Shown piece after piece: positions 49,549 through 60,878 of a DNA stretch of 64,000 nt; positions within the stretch are counted from its first letter, which is position 1, and each line of letters opens with the position of its first letter. Both the position numbers and the translations under genes were made by a program. The DNA is taken from positions 930,001-994,000 of the forward strand of contig CM035312.1 in the NCBI GenBank assembly GCA_002900995.3, given 5' to 3'. Origin of the DNA: Ganoderma boninense (lineage: Eukaryota; Basidiomycota; Agaricomycetes; Polyporales; Polyporaceae). The notes beneath the pieces were generated by a model that was not told where the DNA came from, searched no databases, and saw only the letters and a list, made by a program, of their open reading frames with translations.

Positions 49549-52215
49549 ATGTCTCGGAGAATCCATCATGCCGCGGGATCTTCGCAGCACTCGGAGGGCG
49601 AGTCTCTGCTCAGCGCGACCACTGAGCCAGGTGACGTGACCAAGCAGTATGGGTCGGTTGAGGTGAGGGCTGCTACGTGGGCAGACGACGAACGACAAAC
49701 TCGTGAGTGCCTGAATTATTGGTCATCGTGTGCTTGTGTCGCTGACTACGTGCCGGACAGCGGTCGATGCGCCCACCCAGCAACGCCAGCTCGGTATATG
49801 CTTTATGTTCACATCAAAACGATTATTTCTCACCTCGGTTGCGTTGGCTCGTAGGTCCCACGAGCGCGGCATCCTTGATTTTCAACAGAGTCATTGGGAC
49901 TGGGTCAGTATATGCGTCATTCTTTGCCACCTTTCGTCCAGCACTCATCTATATGCGACAGAATCTTCGCCACCCCAAGTGTTATCCTTCGCTCGTCGGG
50001 GAGCGTTGGGCTATCTCTCGCCATGTGGCTGCTTGGAGCGACCGTCGCCCTATGCGGAACGGCTGTGTACATGGAGTTGGGCACAGTGAGCACGATCAGG
50101 GGTTGGGGTGCTGGAGAGTGGTACGGGCTGACTACCGGATGCTCAATAGGCCTTGCCCAGAAACGGAGGCGAGAAGAACTATCTCGAGTTCATATACACA
50201 CGACCAAGGCTTCTGGTCACCTGCATATATGCCATGTATGCCACGCTAACCGTACGCACATCCTCTGTTTCCCCACCTTTTCGAAGATTGATCGTCGGCG
50301 CGCTAGGGCTGGCAAGCTGCATCTTGCTCCGTGTTCGGCGAATGTGAGAGGAGCTTGCATTTGCTTTCTATTCACGATTGACCGACCATTCATCCAGATG
50401 CTCTTCATGCTCTTGATCCCACGCGAACACCATCTCCATTCACGGCGCGCCTCGCGGGTGTTTTGTGCATCACGTTTGCTCTCTTATTACATGGCACGGC
50501 CCTCAAGGCGGGCCTCCGATTACAGAACACTTTGGGAATCTTCAAGATCCTAGTGCTTGTGGCTATCGCTTTGAGTGGTTTGGCCTCGCTGCTTCGCATG
50601 CCAGGCTTTGAATTGGAGAACGTCAGTCGATGTGTTTTAATCCTGCATGAGACTTGAGAGTCTAATGCGCATACAGCCCCCGAAAAACTTCGAGTGGTCA
50701 ACTATGTGGGAAGGGAGTCTCAGTGGCGGCGCGAATGCGTTTGTGACCGGACTCTTTAACGTAATTTGGTGAGCTCGTCCCGGCTGTTCTCTATTTCAGC
50801 TCTGTAATCCATCCGTTCTAGGTGCTTTATCGGGTACTCGAACGCCAACTATGCCTTGGCCGAGGTGCGCGACCCGGTGAAGACCATGAAGCGAGCTGCA
50901 CCAATAGCCATGCTCTCCGTTACGCTGGTGTATATGCTCGTCAATGTCGCCTATTATGCAGTCGTCGACAAGGCGGAGATTCTTGGTAGCGGGAGGATAG
51001 CTGCCGCGCTGTACTTTGGGAGGCTGTGGGGTGTTGGTGCTGAAAGGGTATGTATCGTCACGCTGCCGTCGTACCTGACCTGACCGGTGCTTGCAAATGA
51101 CCGCGGATACTAGATTGTCAGTGTAATTGTCGCGTTTTCGACAGTCGGGAACATTTTGGCAGTGCTGTTTACGCATGGTCGAGGTATGTTGTCCCTCTGC
51201 GTTTGCTGGTGCATTGTCGTTCACCCTTCGGATAGTGGTGCAAGAGCTTGGAAGAGAAGGCGTCCTCCCTTTTTCGTCCTTCTTTGCCAGCAACAAACCA
51301 TTTAACGCTCCCTTCGGTGGGCTCTTCGAGCAATGGCTCGTGACGACAAGCATAGTGCTCCTGGTACCTCCTGGTGATGCATACCTTTTCATGCTCAGCC
51401 GTTCGTATCCTCTTTCAAAGGGGTTAGTGCATCGCTAACTAACTGACTTTCAGTGTCGTCTTATCCTCTGGCATTGATCAATATGTTCATATCTGGGGGT
51501 CTCCTGTTCATCCATATGCCCAGCATCTGCCTCTCCAAGAAGCTGCAAGCGCTTCGTGCATCGTATGACTGGCGCCCTCCGTTCCGGGCTTGGACGCCTG
51601 TTATCCTGTTCTTCTTCATATCCAACATTTTCCTCGTTATTGTACCCATCATTCCCCCAGCACAAGGCCACAAGGTGTATGCTCATTTACCTTACTGGGT
51701 GAGCGCTTCAAGCCATGTGTGATGCGCATTAGCTCGAGGCTTCGAAAACTCACCACCACGCCCCACAGCTCCACGTCCTTGTATCCTGGACGATCTCGCT
51801 CGGGGGCGTAGCGTACTGGTACTGGTGGGTAGTCTGGCTGCCCCGGAGAGGCGGTTACGTCCTGGTGCGGAACTGGGTCAGAGATAACGATGGTTCCACC
51901 CGGAGAGTCATTAAGAAGATCAAGGGCGCGACGCAGGACCCAAGGCTCGACTGGTCGGAGAACTCTGAACACCCCCAACCCCCTACCGTGCACGATGTCG
52001 ATCGTCGTCGTCCGCACCTGAATGTTGAGATCCCGCCAATAGCTGCCCCTACCCATCACCAGGAGTTCCTCATTGGACCATCCATCCCTACCCCGCGCCA
52101 TTTGGGCTCTACGCCCTTCACATCATCGTTTCCCTCGGATTTCCTATTACCCTCACCGGGCAATAGAGACGAGGACCTTGACTCTGGGACAAATGGAGCA
52201 GCGGAACACCATTGA
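49549..52215 (+). CDS. LAT-type amino-acid permease, methionine permease (Mup1)-like
   Basis: Twelve-span transporter of the APC superfamily that imports neutral or sulfur amino acids at the plasma membrane. The start MSRRIHHAAGSSQHSEGESL opens a hydrophilic N-tail. Short introns then join SAASLIFNRVIGTG + IFATPSVILRSSGSVGLSL, the conserved helix-1 break typical of these carriers. Others are GGEKNYLEFIYTRPRLL, ALKAGLRLQNTLGIFKILVL, GLFNVIWCFIGYSNANYAL, EVRDPVKTMKRAAPIAM and VVQELGREGVLPFSSFFAS. The last exon (from about 51770) finishes the twelfth helix and a 110-residue cytosolic tail ending at 52213-52215. The substrate is inferred from resemblance to high-affinity methionine permeases. About ten introns were not all fixed to the base. 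Confidence 0.87.
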
Positions 52216-52680
52216 GCAGAAGCCTCCCCTGTTGCGCATTCCAAGGTCTCGGCTGGCGACCGATCATCCCCGCACCTTCGGGTTTCTCTCTCGCCCACAT
52301 CGCACGCTTAGAGGAGTGGCTGGTTTGTCCGCGCAAGGGTTCCTCTCGGCGTGCACCTCGCGAGGCATTGGATGTATGAATCCTTTGGTCATTCCGCAAT
52401 TCATTGATTGGTGTTGCTGAAGCTGCACACTATTACTCTGTGGACAACTGGAGGAGGGAAAGGCGTTCGAGACCCACGGCGCCTGGACCGTTTCGCATTG
52501 GCGTCCCCCGACTATGACGTCGCGTATGTCTCCGATTGACGGTATGACGCAACACGTTCCACTTGAAGCCACTGTTTTATGGATGAGACAATCGCTATCG
52601 CGTTCTGGTCGTCGAGCTTCAGCTTGCCTTGTTGTGTTCTACCATATCTACTTTCACCGGGGCTTCGCAACCTCGCTGCA
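52216..52680. other. Intergenic between permease and small disordered protein
   Basis: About 465 bp. No gene seen. Confidence 0.45.
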
Positions 52681-53280
52681 ATGCCTTCTGGTTCCGACAT
52701 CACCAGCGGGCCTCACAACGATCTCATCGGGGGCGAGGCTAGCAGGGGACGCATCCCAGGCGCCGAGAAGGCAACCACCGGGCACTTCTTCGTCGCTTTG
52801 GACCCTTCCCCTGGTGGGTAGTTGCGTTGTGTTAACCTCCATATTCATATTCTGAGACGTCGATTCACAGGTCACCCGGGGCACGAAAATCGGGCAGAGG
52901 AGCATCTGCCTCCGCCCACCGGCCGTGACGCACCTCCAGCCGGCGACGTGGCCCCTGGTTCTGGTCCACACGCTCGCGTCGCCGCCTCAGGACGTGAGTC
53001 GTTCCGACCCTCCACTCGCGGCGCGGAGGTGGACCCTGACGTGCGTGACTTTGTAGACCTCCCGTCGGACATTCTGCACGCACGGGAGCACGCGCCGCGC
53101 AAGCCCTCGCCTCTTCGCCATGTCAACCCCACCCCTTCCCCGCTCCCGCCTGCCCCGGACTCCCGCACCGTCGTTGACCGCGACCCGTTTGAGCAGCCAG
53201 CGAGCGCGGGCGACACCCTTGGAGGCGTGACCTCCGCCGACGTCAATAAGGGCCTCGGTCGTCCGTCGCAGGATGCGTAG
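52681..53280 (+). CDS. Small disordered protein of unknown function
   Basis: Two exons (52681-52813, 52871-53280) join in frame to 180 aa, starting MPSGSDITSGPHNDLIGGEA. It is rich in Pro, Arg, Asp and Gly, has no hydrophobic segment, and shows no domain I recognise. Motif-like stretches are EHLPPPTGRDAPPAG and DPFEQPASAGDTLGG. Support is the clean GT-AG intron, matching phases and protein-like composition across it. Function unknown. Confidence 0.55.
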
Positions 53281-53826
53281 CGCAGAGATGCACTAGGCGG
53301 GAAGCCACATCGCAAGCGGCAGGGTGGCGGGTTAAACCAATATGGGTCGAACATATTAGCAGGGAGACCGAGACGGAGGAGGTCTAATGGGATGGCATTG
53401 CATCGTAGCCGAAGAGGAGAATAGGTGACCGTTGCGAAGACAAGAGCATTGCACGTTAGTATCGACGACAATTATACGCGTTATTGGACCATCTGAGACG
53501 GGCTTGAGGGGACTTGGCGATTTGTAGCTGGAATCCTAGAGGTGGTCTTGTGAACTCGACGCTCGTGGACCTTGTGACGGTTTGTGGGTACAATCAGCGA
53601 GCGATAGAATCGGTAAACGTTTCGTCCTAAATGTTTTGGGCCGCGTCGGCCATCCAAGGCGAAGTAGACTACGGATGGGATTACGGGAAATGAAGCATTG
53701 AGAATTTGTGCATGACTATAGATAAATAAGTGAAAAGGAGGTAGTACTCGTTGCTCTGGAGATTCATGGACGATAGACAGAATATGAAAGGCATGCAAAA
53801 ACATAGGACGCCGTGAGACAGAAAGT
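53281..53826. other. Convergent intergenic region
   Basis: About 545 bp between the small protein (+) and the STAND-N/ULD protein (-). It is AT-richer than its neighbours and has no gene. Confidence 0.45.
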
Positions 53827-55268
53827 TCAATGGTGGATTTGGGTGCCATGAGCTCCAAGCGCATGGATACACTTGCGAGTATCGCGGATTCCGAAGCGCT
53901 TCATGAGGAACGTCATGAGGGCGTTGCAGTAGTCCCCCATCGCCGCCATCTCGCTATCCCGTAGCACGGCAACTGCCACAGAAGCGTAATCCGCCTTGCA
54001 GCCGGGGAATGTTGGGTGGTGGAAAGTGCATCGCAGCACTGGAGCGAGCATCTGTGCGTTCCAGACATCTGGAGATAGCATACACCAGATTCGGGACCAA
54101 GGCTTGAGATACTACTCGAAATGACGGTGTGGGAGAAATGACGAGGCCCACCTTCAACCGAGACCTTCCAATCTGCGGCTTCGGACGAGCAACCAACTAC
54201 CATCAACTGGGTCTGTCCATGGGGCGGGAGAAGTTGACTATACAAGGGAAATAGCTCAGGATAGATTAGGGGATGGAACAGTGGACGCGACTCACCGAGG
54301 CCCGCCGCCCCGCTCACAATCCGAACAGACTACGAACTGCAGGAGCTTGCCCATCGCCTGCCCCGTCATGCTCGTCGGGTGCCAGTCGACCAGATACGAG
54401 ATGCGGATCGTGCGCCCGGGCACGACGCTCGCCGTCCACTCGCCCTCGTCCGCATGGTCGAGCCGCGCGCCCGCCTCGACACAGATGGGGACGTACTGGC
54501 CGGTCTTGATCGTCTGGCGCATGAGCGCAGGCCACTTGGCGGACACGAGCGCGAGCATGTCGTCGAACTGGCGCGGCCTCTCGCAGAGCGCCATGGGGAG
54601 GAGCGTGCTCGTGCCGAACGGGTCGTGGATCGTGATCGCGTTCGGGCGCGCGTAGCCGAGCTTGGTGGGCAGCTGGCGCATGACGACGGCGAGCTCCTTG
54701 ACGTGCGTTGTGACGACGTCCACAGACGACTCGAGCTGCGTGTTCTGTCCGAGGACCTTGTTGAGGCGCGATCTGAGGACGGAAGTGGCGCATACGCATG
54801 TGTTCGAATGCTTGAAGAGATGGGCACGTACTGGTTGCATGCAGTCATGAGCATGATCAGGTTTAGTCGATGCGTCGTCAGCTTCGCCCTCGTCTCCCGC
54901 ACCTCCTCGGTCTTGAACAAGCCCCACCCAATCTTCCGCCACGATGCCTCTATGGCGTTGGTCGTCTGGCTCCCCGACCCAAGAACCTTCTGGTATTTGC
55001 GGACCTGATCTGAAAGACGCTGAATAACGTCGCGACAACGCAAGACCTCGGCATTGATATTGTTGATCGTCGTGCTTTCGAGAAGGCCCGTTTGCGTAGC
55101 AGCCTCTGCAACCCGGAGAATGTGCGCGAGAGCATCGAGCTCCTGGATGAGGTACTGATAGTCGTATGTGGATCCTTTGCTGGAGCTGAGGGCTTTGGAG
55201 ACGCGCAGCGCGAGGTCCGCGGCGGAGACAATGTCGCCGAACGCGCCGAAGCTGAATGCAAAGACCAT
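53827..55268 (-). CDS. STAND-N-like / ubiquitin-like-domain fungal protein
   Basis: Four exons (55268-54832, 54772-54296, 54237-54152, 54068-53827) give 413 aa with all phases consistent. The N-terminus MVFAFSFGAFGDIVSAADLA followed by YDYQYLIQELDALAHIL resembles the helical N-terminal domain found in front of fungal STAND/NLR-like proteins. The middle part, ITIHDPFGTSTLLPMALCER then FDDMLALVSAKW, looks like the ubiquitin-like domain often paired with it. The C-terminal exon (VWNAQMLAPVLRCTFHH) is unrecognised. There is no NACHT or NB-ARC ATPase. Members of this type are abundant in Agaricomycetes. A role in signalling or heterokaryon recognition is only a guess. Confidence 0.72.
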
Positions 55269-56001
55269 GCTAGAGATCGTTGCGGGCTTTGGCGGACCTG
55301 CGCCTCAAGCCTGAGGGGTATAGATGGAAAATGGATGCGACCCCTGGTGGGCGGGAGGTGGCTTGCGTGGGCATGCCGCACTAGAAGAGCAGGGAACACC
55401 CTACAGCGGCGAATACAAAATCAAAAACACACGTACCTCGAGGATGCAATACCGAACCTGCGCATCGCTGTTGCTCCTCACAACAGCTGATGCCCAAGCT
55501 CCGTGGTGAGGATCTCGGGGCGGGTATGCCGGCCCTTGAGACGATGAAGCCGATTTAGTGCAGAAGGTACCCCGTTGCTAAGGTAGCACGGGGACCATAG
55601 CTTGATAGTCACTTCAGAACGAAGTAACATGACGAGGGTGAGATACGATCTGAGCGATGTAGTTATTAGCTATGCCCAGTGTCGAAGGTACAACGAAAAC
55701 GTACCGTTACTGACGGGCTGGGGGTTGCACGAAGCAACCTAAACAGTCGATGGGTCGCTGGCATGTCGGTACATTGAGGAGACGGCGCGGACAGGCCCAG
55801 CGACAGCAATTGTCACCCAGAAAGGAGCGAGAGGCAGGCCACACGGAGCTCTTATCATTCATATTCGAACATGGCCGTCGGTGGAAGAGACACAAGTCAT
55901 TGGCGCCTACGCAGCGGAGGAACACTCACCTTCGCTCGGGACATTGAGAGCGTCTCGGGACATTGAGAGCGTCTCGGGACATTGAGAGCGTCTCGGGACA
56001 T
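55269..56001. other. Intergenic region ending in a 19-bp tandem repeat
   Basis: About 730 bp. No protein gene. The right end holds the tandem array listed separately, directly at the edge of the inverted duplication. Confidence 0.45.
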
Positions 56002-56010
56002 TGAGAGCGT
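55938..56010. repeat. 19-bp tandem repeat, 3.8 units
   Basis: The unit GGGACATTGAGAGCGTCTC repeats at 55938, 55957, 55976 and 55995 (the last unit is partial). The shared stretch TGAGAGCGT is also the outermost sequence common to both copies of the inverted duplication, so the array starts exactly where homology ends. Confidence 0.92.
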
Positions 56011-56149
56011 GAAATGGACATTGGGATCGTGCTACTGATACAGAGCGGTCATAACGATACATCATAACAATAGCCATAAAAACGAGTGTGGTCGCGACGC
56101 GCGCCAGGCCTAGAAAGTGGGGTATGGATGAGAAGGGAGGGGGGGTATA

Positions 56150-56872
56150 TCATGTGCGGAGGGCAAGGAGGACGGCGAGCACGAGCGCAACGACGACAAG
56201 CGAGAACACCACCAGCGCAAGCAAGCACCGCCGCCCCCACTTCACCTCCGTCCGCCGCATCGACGCAATCAGCGCCTCCCGCTCCTGCGCTGGCTTCCCG
56301 GCCTCCCAGTCCGCAGGCGCAGACAGCGGCGACAGCAGGATCATCGCCCCCGCCGCCCAGAACAGAGGGAACACTGCGACGCACGGCAGTCAGCACCCGC
56401 TCCAGATGCACACGCACATGCAGACAGGATGGCACTCACAGAAACCAAACTTGAAGAGGTACATCGCGAGCGTCGGCTGCTCAGATACCTGCGTGTACGC
56501 AGGCGGCAGCACCGACTGCTCGTACGGCGGCGGCAGCGCGTCCGACACCGCCGCGTCGTCCACAGCCGATTCAGAGGACAGCCGCACCTCGTCGTGTCGG
56601 CTGTCCCGCGTCCCGCCCAGGCTCGTGTTGCGGGAACGCCGCCCGCTCGAGGGCCGCGACCCACCGAAGAAGTCGTCCACCGCGTCCGTCGTCTGCATCT
56701 CCTCTACAGACGCGCGAGCGGTCCGCGGGGTGTACGTGAGGGCTGGGGTCGGCTGCGCCAGTTGCGCCTCGATGTCAATGCCGTGCGCAGGAGTGGCCGG
56801 GCGGTCGAAGAGGCCAAAGAAGGTGGGCCGCGAGGTGCGCGAGGTGGATGAGGAGGCGACGGGGGAGGACAT
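56150..56872 (-). CDS. PPxY-motif membrane protein, copy A
   Basis: Two exons (56872-56440, 56373-56150) give 218 aa. The cytosolic N-terminal part is Ser/Thr/Arg-rich and carries LPPPYEQ and LPPAYTQ, two adjacent PPxY motifs of the kind bound by WW domains of Rsp5/Nedd4 ligases. Two hydrophobic segments follow: FPLFWAAGAMILLSP and a C-terminal LLALVVFSLVVVALVLAVLL. A small PPxY protein with two membrane spans resembles Rsp5 adaptors of the Bsd2/Ndfip kind in plan, though not recognisably in sequence. It differs from copy B at six residues, all in exon 1. The intron is 66 nt against 54 nt in copy B. Confidence 0.85.
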
Positions 56873-56988
56873 CGTTGGCAGGAGGGTTCGTGCGAGTTAG
56901 GTATCGTCGAGAGAGGGAGGTGTCTCGGTGTGCTCGGAGGCGGAGGTGGCGAGCAGATGTGGGGGGGCCATGGCGGGCACTCGGAGTG

Positions 56989-57017
56989 TATATATGCGCA
57001 TCGGGGGGAGCAATTGG
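56989..57017 (-). promoter_or_regulatory. CCAAT and TATA elements of PPxY gene copy A
   Basis: Read on the minus strand, CCAATTG is followed by a TATATA stretch about 120 bp before the ATG. The same pair at the same spacing is present in copy B, so the promoter was duplicated too. Confidence 0.6.
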
Positions 57018-57129
57018 ATGGCCATCGGGTGTGGGTGCACGCCGTCGGTGGATTGCAGATTGCATTGCGCGCGTGGCGACCCGCCCGGCGTCTGCCCCTC
57101 GCAGCCGCCCACACGCACAAACAAACAAT

Positions 57130-57613
57130 CGCCCACGATCTCCGCCAGGCGGAGTGGCTTAAAATGGAAGTGATCCGCCCTGCCCGCGACGGCGCGCTGG
57201 CCGCCCCACAGTTCCGACATAGTCAGAATCTATCATGAGTATCCCACGAACCATACTCGTTCAAGGATATTTAGAAGATGATTGGTGCAATCCTTGGGCC
57301 CACAATATCGTGACCCTTGTCCTTGCTGTCAAAATTCATAGTATTGCGAGCCGCATTTTTCGTTCGAAGTCCCGGTCTCAACTGAATCAACGACGCGTGC
57401 CGACCAATTGTAATGCTGGAGATAGTTCAATGTCTACAACGTACACGAATTACTAATCTTACAACAGACAAGCTACTGTACCGTACTGCGATAGGACATC
57501 ACTGAATACAACCGAATGTGCTTCGAGTTCTACACTGAGGGGCAGGGACACTGTCGCAAATGACATGCTGGTATATATCACAAGTGTCCGACAAGACTGA
57601 CTGTTCCTCACGT
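57130..57613. other. Intergenic between PPxY copy A and the RRM gene
   Basis: About 480 bp, AT-richer, without a supported gene. It holds the RRM gene 3' UTR. Confidence 0.45.
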
Positions 57614-60600
57614 TCACTGACTAACAACCTGACCAGACACCTTCTGCTTTACCTCGGCCAAGTCGCCCTGCATATCCCCAACCGGTCCCGTCGGTACCCC
57701 GACGTGGATCCCTGCATTCTTGAACGCACCTTCTCCGTTCTCAGTGAAGAATCCGGAGTAAGGGGTAGCGGGGCTGAGGGAAGCAGGGGTCCGTGTCGAA
57801 TATGTGAGTGCTGGAGAAACAACGGGTGACCCCTCGTCTTCGTCATCTGCGTCGTGAGAAGTACTCGTGGTTGGCGTCGGAACACCTCCGGGTCGACCAA
57901 TTGATGACATGGCAGGGGCCGTACCGTTGCTCGGCCTGAGGACAGACACAGAGGGGGATATGGAGGTCTGAGGATCGGAGTTGTTGTTCATGCTCTTGCG
58001 GGAGGCAGCGCTCGGGATGTTCACGTTGTTCTTACTCGTGAATAGCATTTGGGTATCGGGTAGGACCTTTGTGCCGGGGGTGTTGGTGTTGCGATTTGTG
58101 CTAAGATTGTTCTGAGGGGAGTATGAGGCATGCTTTGCGTTCGAGGGGTGGATATCGTTTGTGCGTACAAGACCACTAGTGCGAAGAGAGTTACTGTTGG
58201 ATACGCTGCCGGCCAGACTGATGCTAGAATCGTACAAGGGGACGTTGATGTTACTGGGAAGAGCGGTGTTGCGAATGTTGAGATACTGTGAGGGAAGCGT
58301 AGAGGAACGAGTGTGGACGCCCGGACTATCCAGGTCGGGGCGGACTTGAGCTGCGAGAGTATGGTTACGCTGGCGCGGATGCTGTCCAGAGAGCGATATC
58401 TGACGCTCTAGATCCAGAGCGCGCGCGGCCCTTGGCAAATCGCTCGCCGCGCGAGAGAAGGTGTCCGGTTCCAGGTCTGGTGAAGTCGCCTGCGAGAGAG
58501 CTTGCTGGTTCTGAAGAAGGGCGGCAGTAGCGTGGAAGTCGTTTTCAAGGTCGGACATTTGAGGTAAGAAGTTCAGCAGGCGGCGACTTGCTTCTTGGCC
58601 GTTGTGTGCGCCCCCGCGAGATGAGGCTGAGAAACTGTGTCGTGTATGAGGGTTATGCATTTGAGTGCCGCCGTGCTGAGGAGCAACGACATGGGCCTGC
58701 TGCTGGCGAACATGAGCTTGTAGGATAAGCTGTTCAACAGGAGTGTATCCGTTTTGCGCGCGCCCGCGGAGGCCTTGCATGTTCATCAGCGCCAGTTGGA
58801 GCTCTGCTTGATCATCAAGGACGCCAGAAGGATCTCCAGAAAGATTCTGCTGAGGAAGGCGATGAGCCTGAGTCGGAATGCGCGAAGCTCGTGGGCCGAG
58901 TGCCTCCAGCGAGGAAACATTAACACCGAGCGCCGAGAGCTCTGGCCGAATGCTACCGTGAGCGAAGGGATCCTGGGTCGGCAACGGAGAGATCGCAGAG
59001 ATGGGAGAAACCTGGCCGATTCCGAGCTGGTTAAATGCCAGCCCAAGATTCGGAGTAGCTGCGTTGGATAGGGCGCCCAAGTTGATATCTGACAAGGTCG
59101 GAGACGCCTCCGGCCCTTGATACTGCGTCCCTTTCAAGTTAAGCAGGGCGGCGCGTGCCATGGTCAGGCGGGCTGGTGACTGCTCTCCTTCGCGGTTCTG
59201 GCGTTCGTTGCGCTAATTCATGAGAGAATTTAGTTGTAGATATGGAGGTTACGAGGGGTGTAGTCCGTACCCTCAACTCCCGTTGTTCTGCTGTGTCCGC
59301 AAATCGGACGGAGATCCTACAGCCGGCATCGTTCTTGCCACGAACCAAGCGGCCGTGCAGCCGCTCGATTATATCTTCTGCAGCTGTGCGGGTCTCCAAC
59401 CTAGGAGGTCGTTAGTCTTACTCGCACAACATTATCGATACCTGAACAGTATGTCCAGTGGAACATAGAAGCGCAAGCTTACCGAACGAACGCAATGATC
59501 CTCGGCGGACTGCTCAGGCGGGTGTGGAAGAAGCGTGAACTCATGATGCGATACGGGTGGACGAGAGCGTGAAGCATCTGCTCGGTGATGCTGAGCGGGA
59601 GACCTTCCATGTACAGATTGGTCGAGGACCTATCGCCAAGCTGCTCCATCTTCGCTTTGAAGGAGTCTGCAGGACCGATATTCGCGTTAAGAGACGAAGG
59701 AACCGAAGCGTATGCTGTGCCAGGAATCTTGTGTACTTGCTGGGATAAAAAGCATCAATATCAGACAAAGTCGACTGCATAAATTTAGTAAAGGATGCAT
59801 CTACCTTGGAAAACGATGGATGGAGGTTCCGATATTTGCGCAAGGACTCGATGCACTTCTCTGCAGACGAAAGGGTCTCGAACCTGGCGAGAAAGGACAA
59901 TGAGAAATGATGAAGTGGAGATCGTGTGAAAGGGGACTTACAAGACGAAGCCATACCCACTGCGACATAAGAGATTGTGTCAGTAAAGTTGTATAACAGA
60001 CGGCGCAGAGATGATGTATCATCAGGACGGGTCTCGTCCAGTTAGTCGTTTCCACTGCATATATGCGCCCCAAGCGGGCGGTCGGACACTGTCCCCAGCG
60101 GCCGGTAGGTGGTCGAAGAGGAACACTCACGAGGGCTTGTCGCTTACATGCCGCGTGAAAGTGCGCACGCTCAGAACTGGACCGAAGGGGCGTGTCATGG
60201 CCATTAGGTCCTCCTCGGGGAAGTTGGGAGGCAGTCCGTTGATGTACACGTTGGGCGGGCGTGAGTCGGGGTCCGCAGAGTCCGACGGGCTATTCTCAGC
60301 TTCGTCTGGCGCAGAATGGAGACGAGTGGAGGCAGGAATGAAGGCTGGTGGAAGCGCATCGGGAGATAACTTGTGCGCCATTGCTTCTTGAGTCGGCGCT
60401 AGACAAGAGGTTCAAGGTCAATATATCACGGACTTAGGAAAGCGTATTAGTCCACCAAGCTGGGTAACGTACTGGGACTACCCTGCTCGCGGACCTTAAA
60501 GTTGAACGCGTCGTGACGATCCATGTCTGCCAGATCGTCTTGGGTAGTTGTCGGACTATCGAGTTCTGGGGGAAGACAATGGATATCGATGGGAGTGTCG

Positions 60601-60878
60601 ATGAGGCGAGATTGGAATTGCGGACCAGACGCAGAGAGGGTCGAGGACAGAGAGAAATCGGAAGAGGTGTTGAAGTTGCCTGCAGAGCGAGGAGAAGCAG
60701 AAGGGTTGAGAGCCAATGCGATGCGAGAAGACGAGTCTGGCGGGGTAGGAGGTGCGTGTGGGGAACAAGAGGAGGACGAGGTAGGAGGTGTTGCAGGAGT
60801 ATCGCGAGGAGAACAAGGGAAAACGGAGGAGAGGGAGGGAGAGCGAGTAGGCGAAAGCTGAGTGGCAGAGCTAGACAT
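57614..60878 (-). CDS. Two-RRM RNA-binding protein (MSSP/RBMS-like)
   Basis: Single-strand nucleic-acid binding protein with two RRMs and a long disordered tail. Exon 1 (ATG at 60878) encodes a Ser/Pro-rich region. Spliced exons then give NVYINGLPPNFPEEDLMAMT and SGYGFVLFETLSSAEKC (RRM1 with RNP2 and RNP1). A second set, STNLYMEGLPLSITEQML with IIAFVRLETRTAAEDIIERL (RRM2), follows, then NERQNREGEQSPARLTMA and the 515-codon last exon. That exon is rich in Asn, Ser, Gln and Leu with no domain and ends at 57614. The tandem RRM plan resembles animal RBMS/alan-shepard proteins and fungal relatives. An exon of only 18 nt (59959-59942) supplies RNP1 residues. Confidence 0.87.
59942..59959 (-). other. 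18-nt micro-exon of the RRM gene
   Basis: The minus strand reads cgcag|TGGGTATGGCTTCGTCTT|gtaagt. It joins the end of exon 2 (...DKPS) to FETLSSAEKC in frame and forms the RNP1 motif GYGFVLF. Confidence 0.8.

Larger units (their letters stand above)
56002..57129. repeat. Inverted duplication, left copy
   Basis: About 1.13 kb that is highly similar, in opposite orientation, to 62227-63335. It contains the complete PPxY membrane-protein gene, its promoter and 3' flank. Outside these limits the sequences differ at once. Confidence 0.93.

Noticed and set aside
54366..55268. 300-codon minus ORF running past the exon 1 donor at 54831
   Set aside because: Its second half is an Arg/Ser-rich frame-shifted reading of the true second exon. 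The spliced four-exon model gives a better protein.
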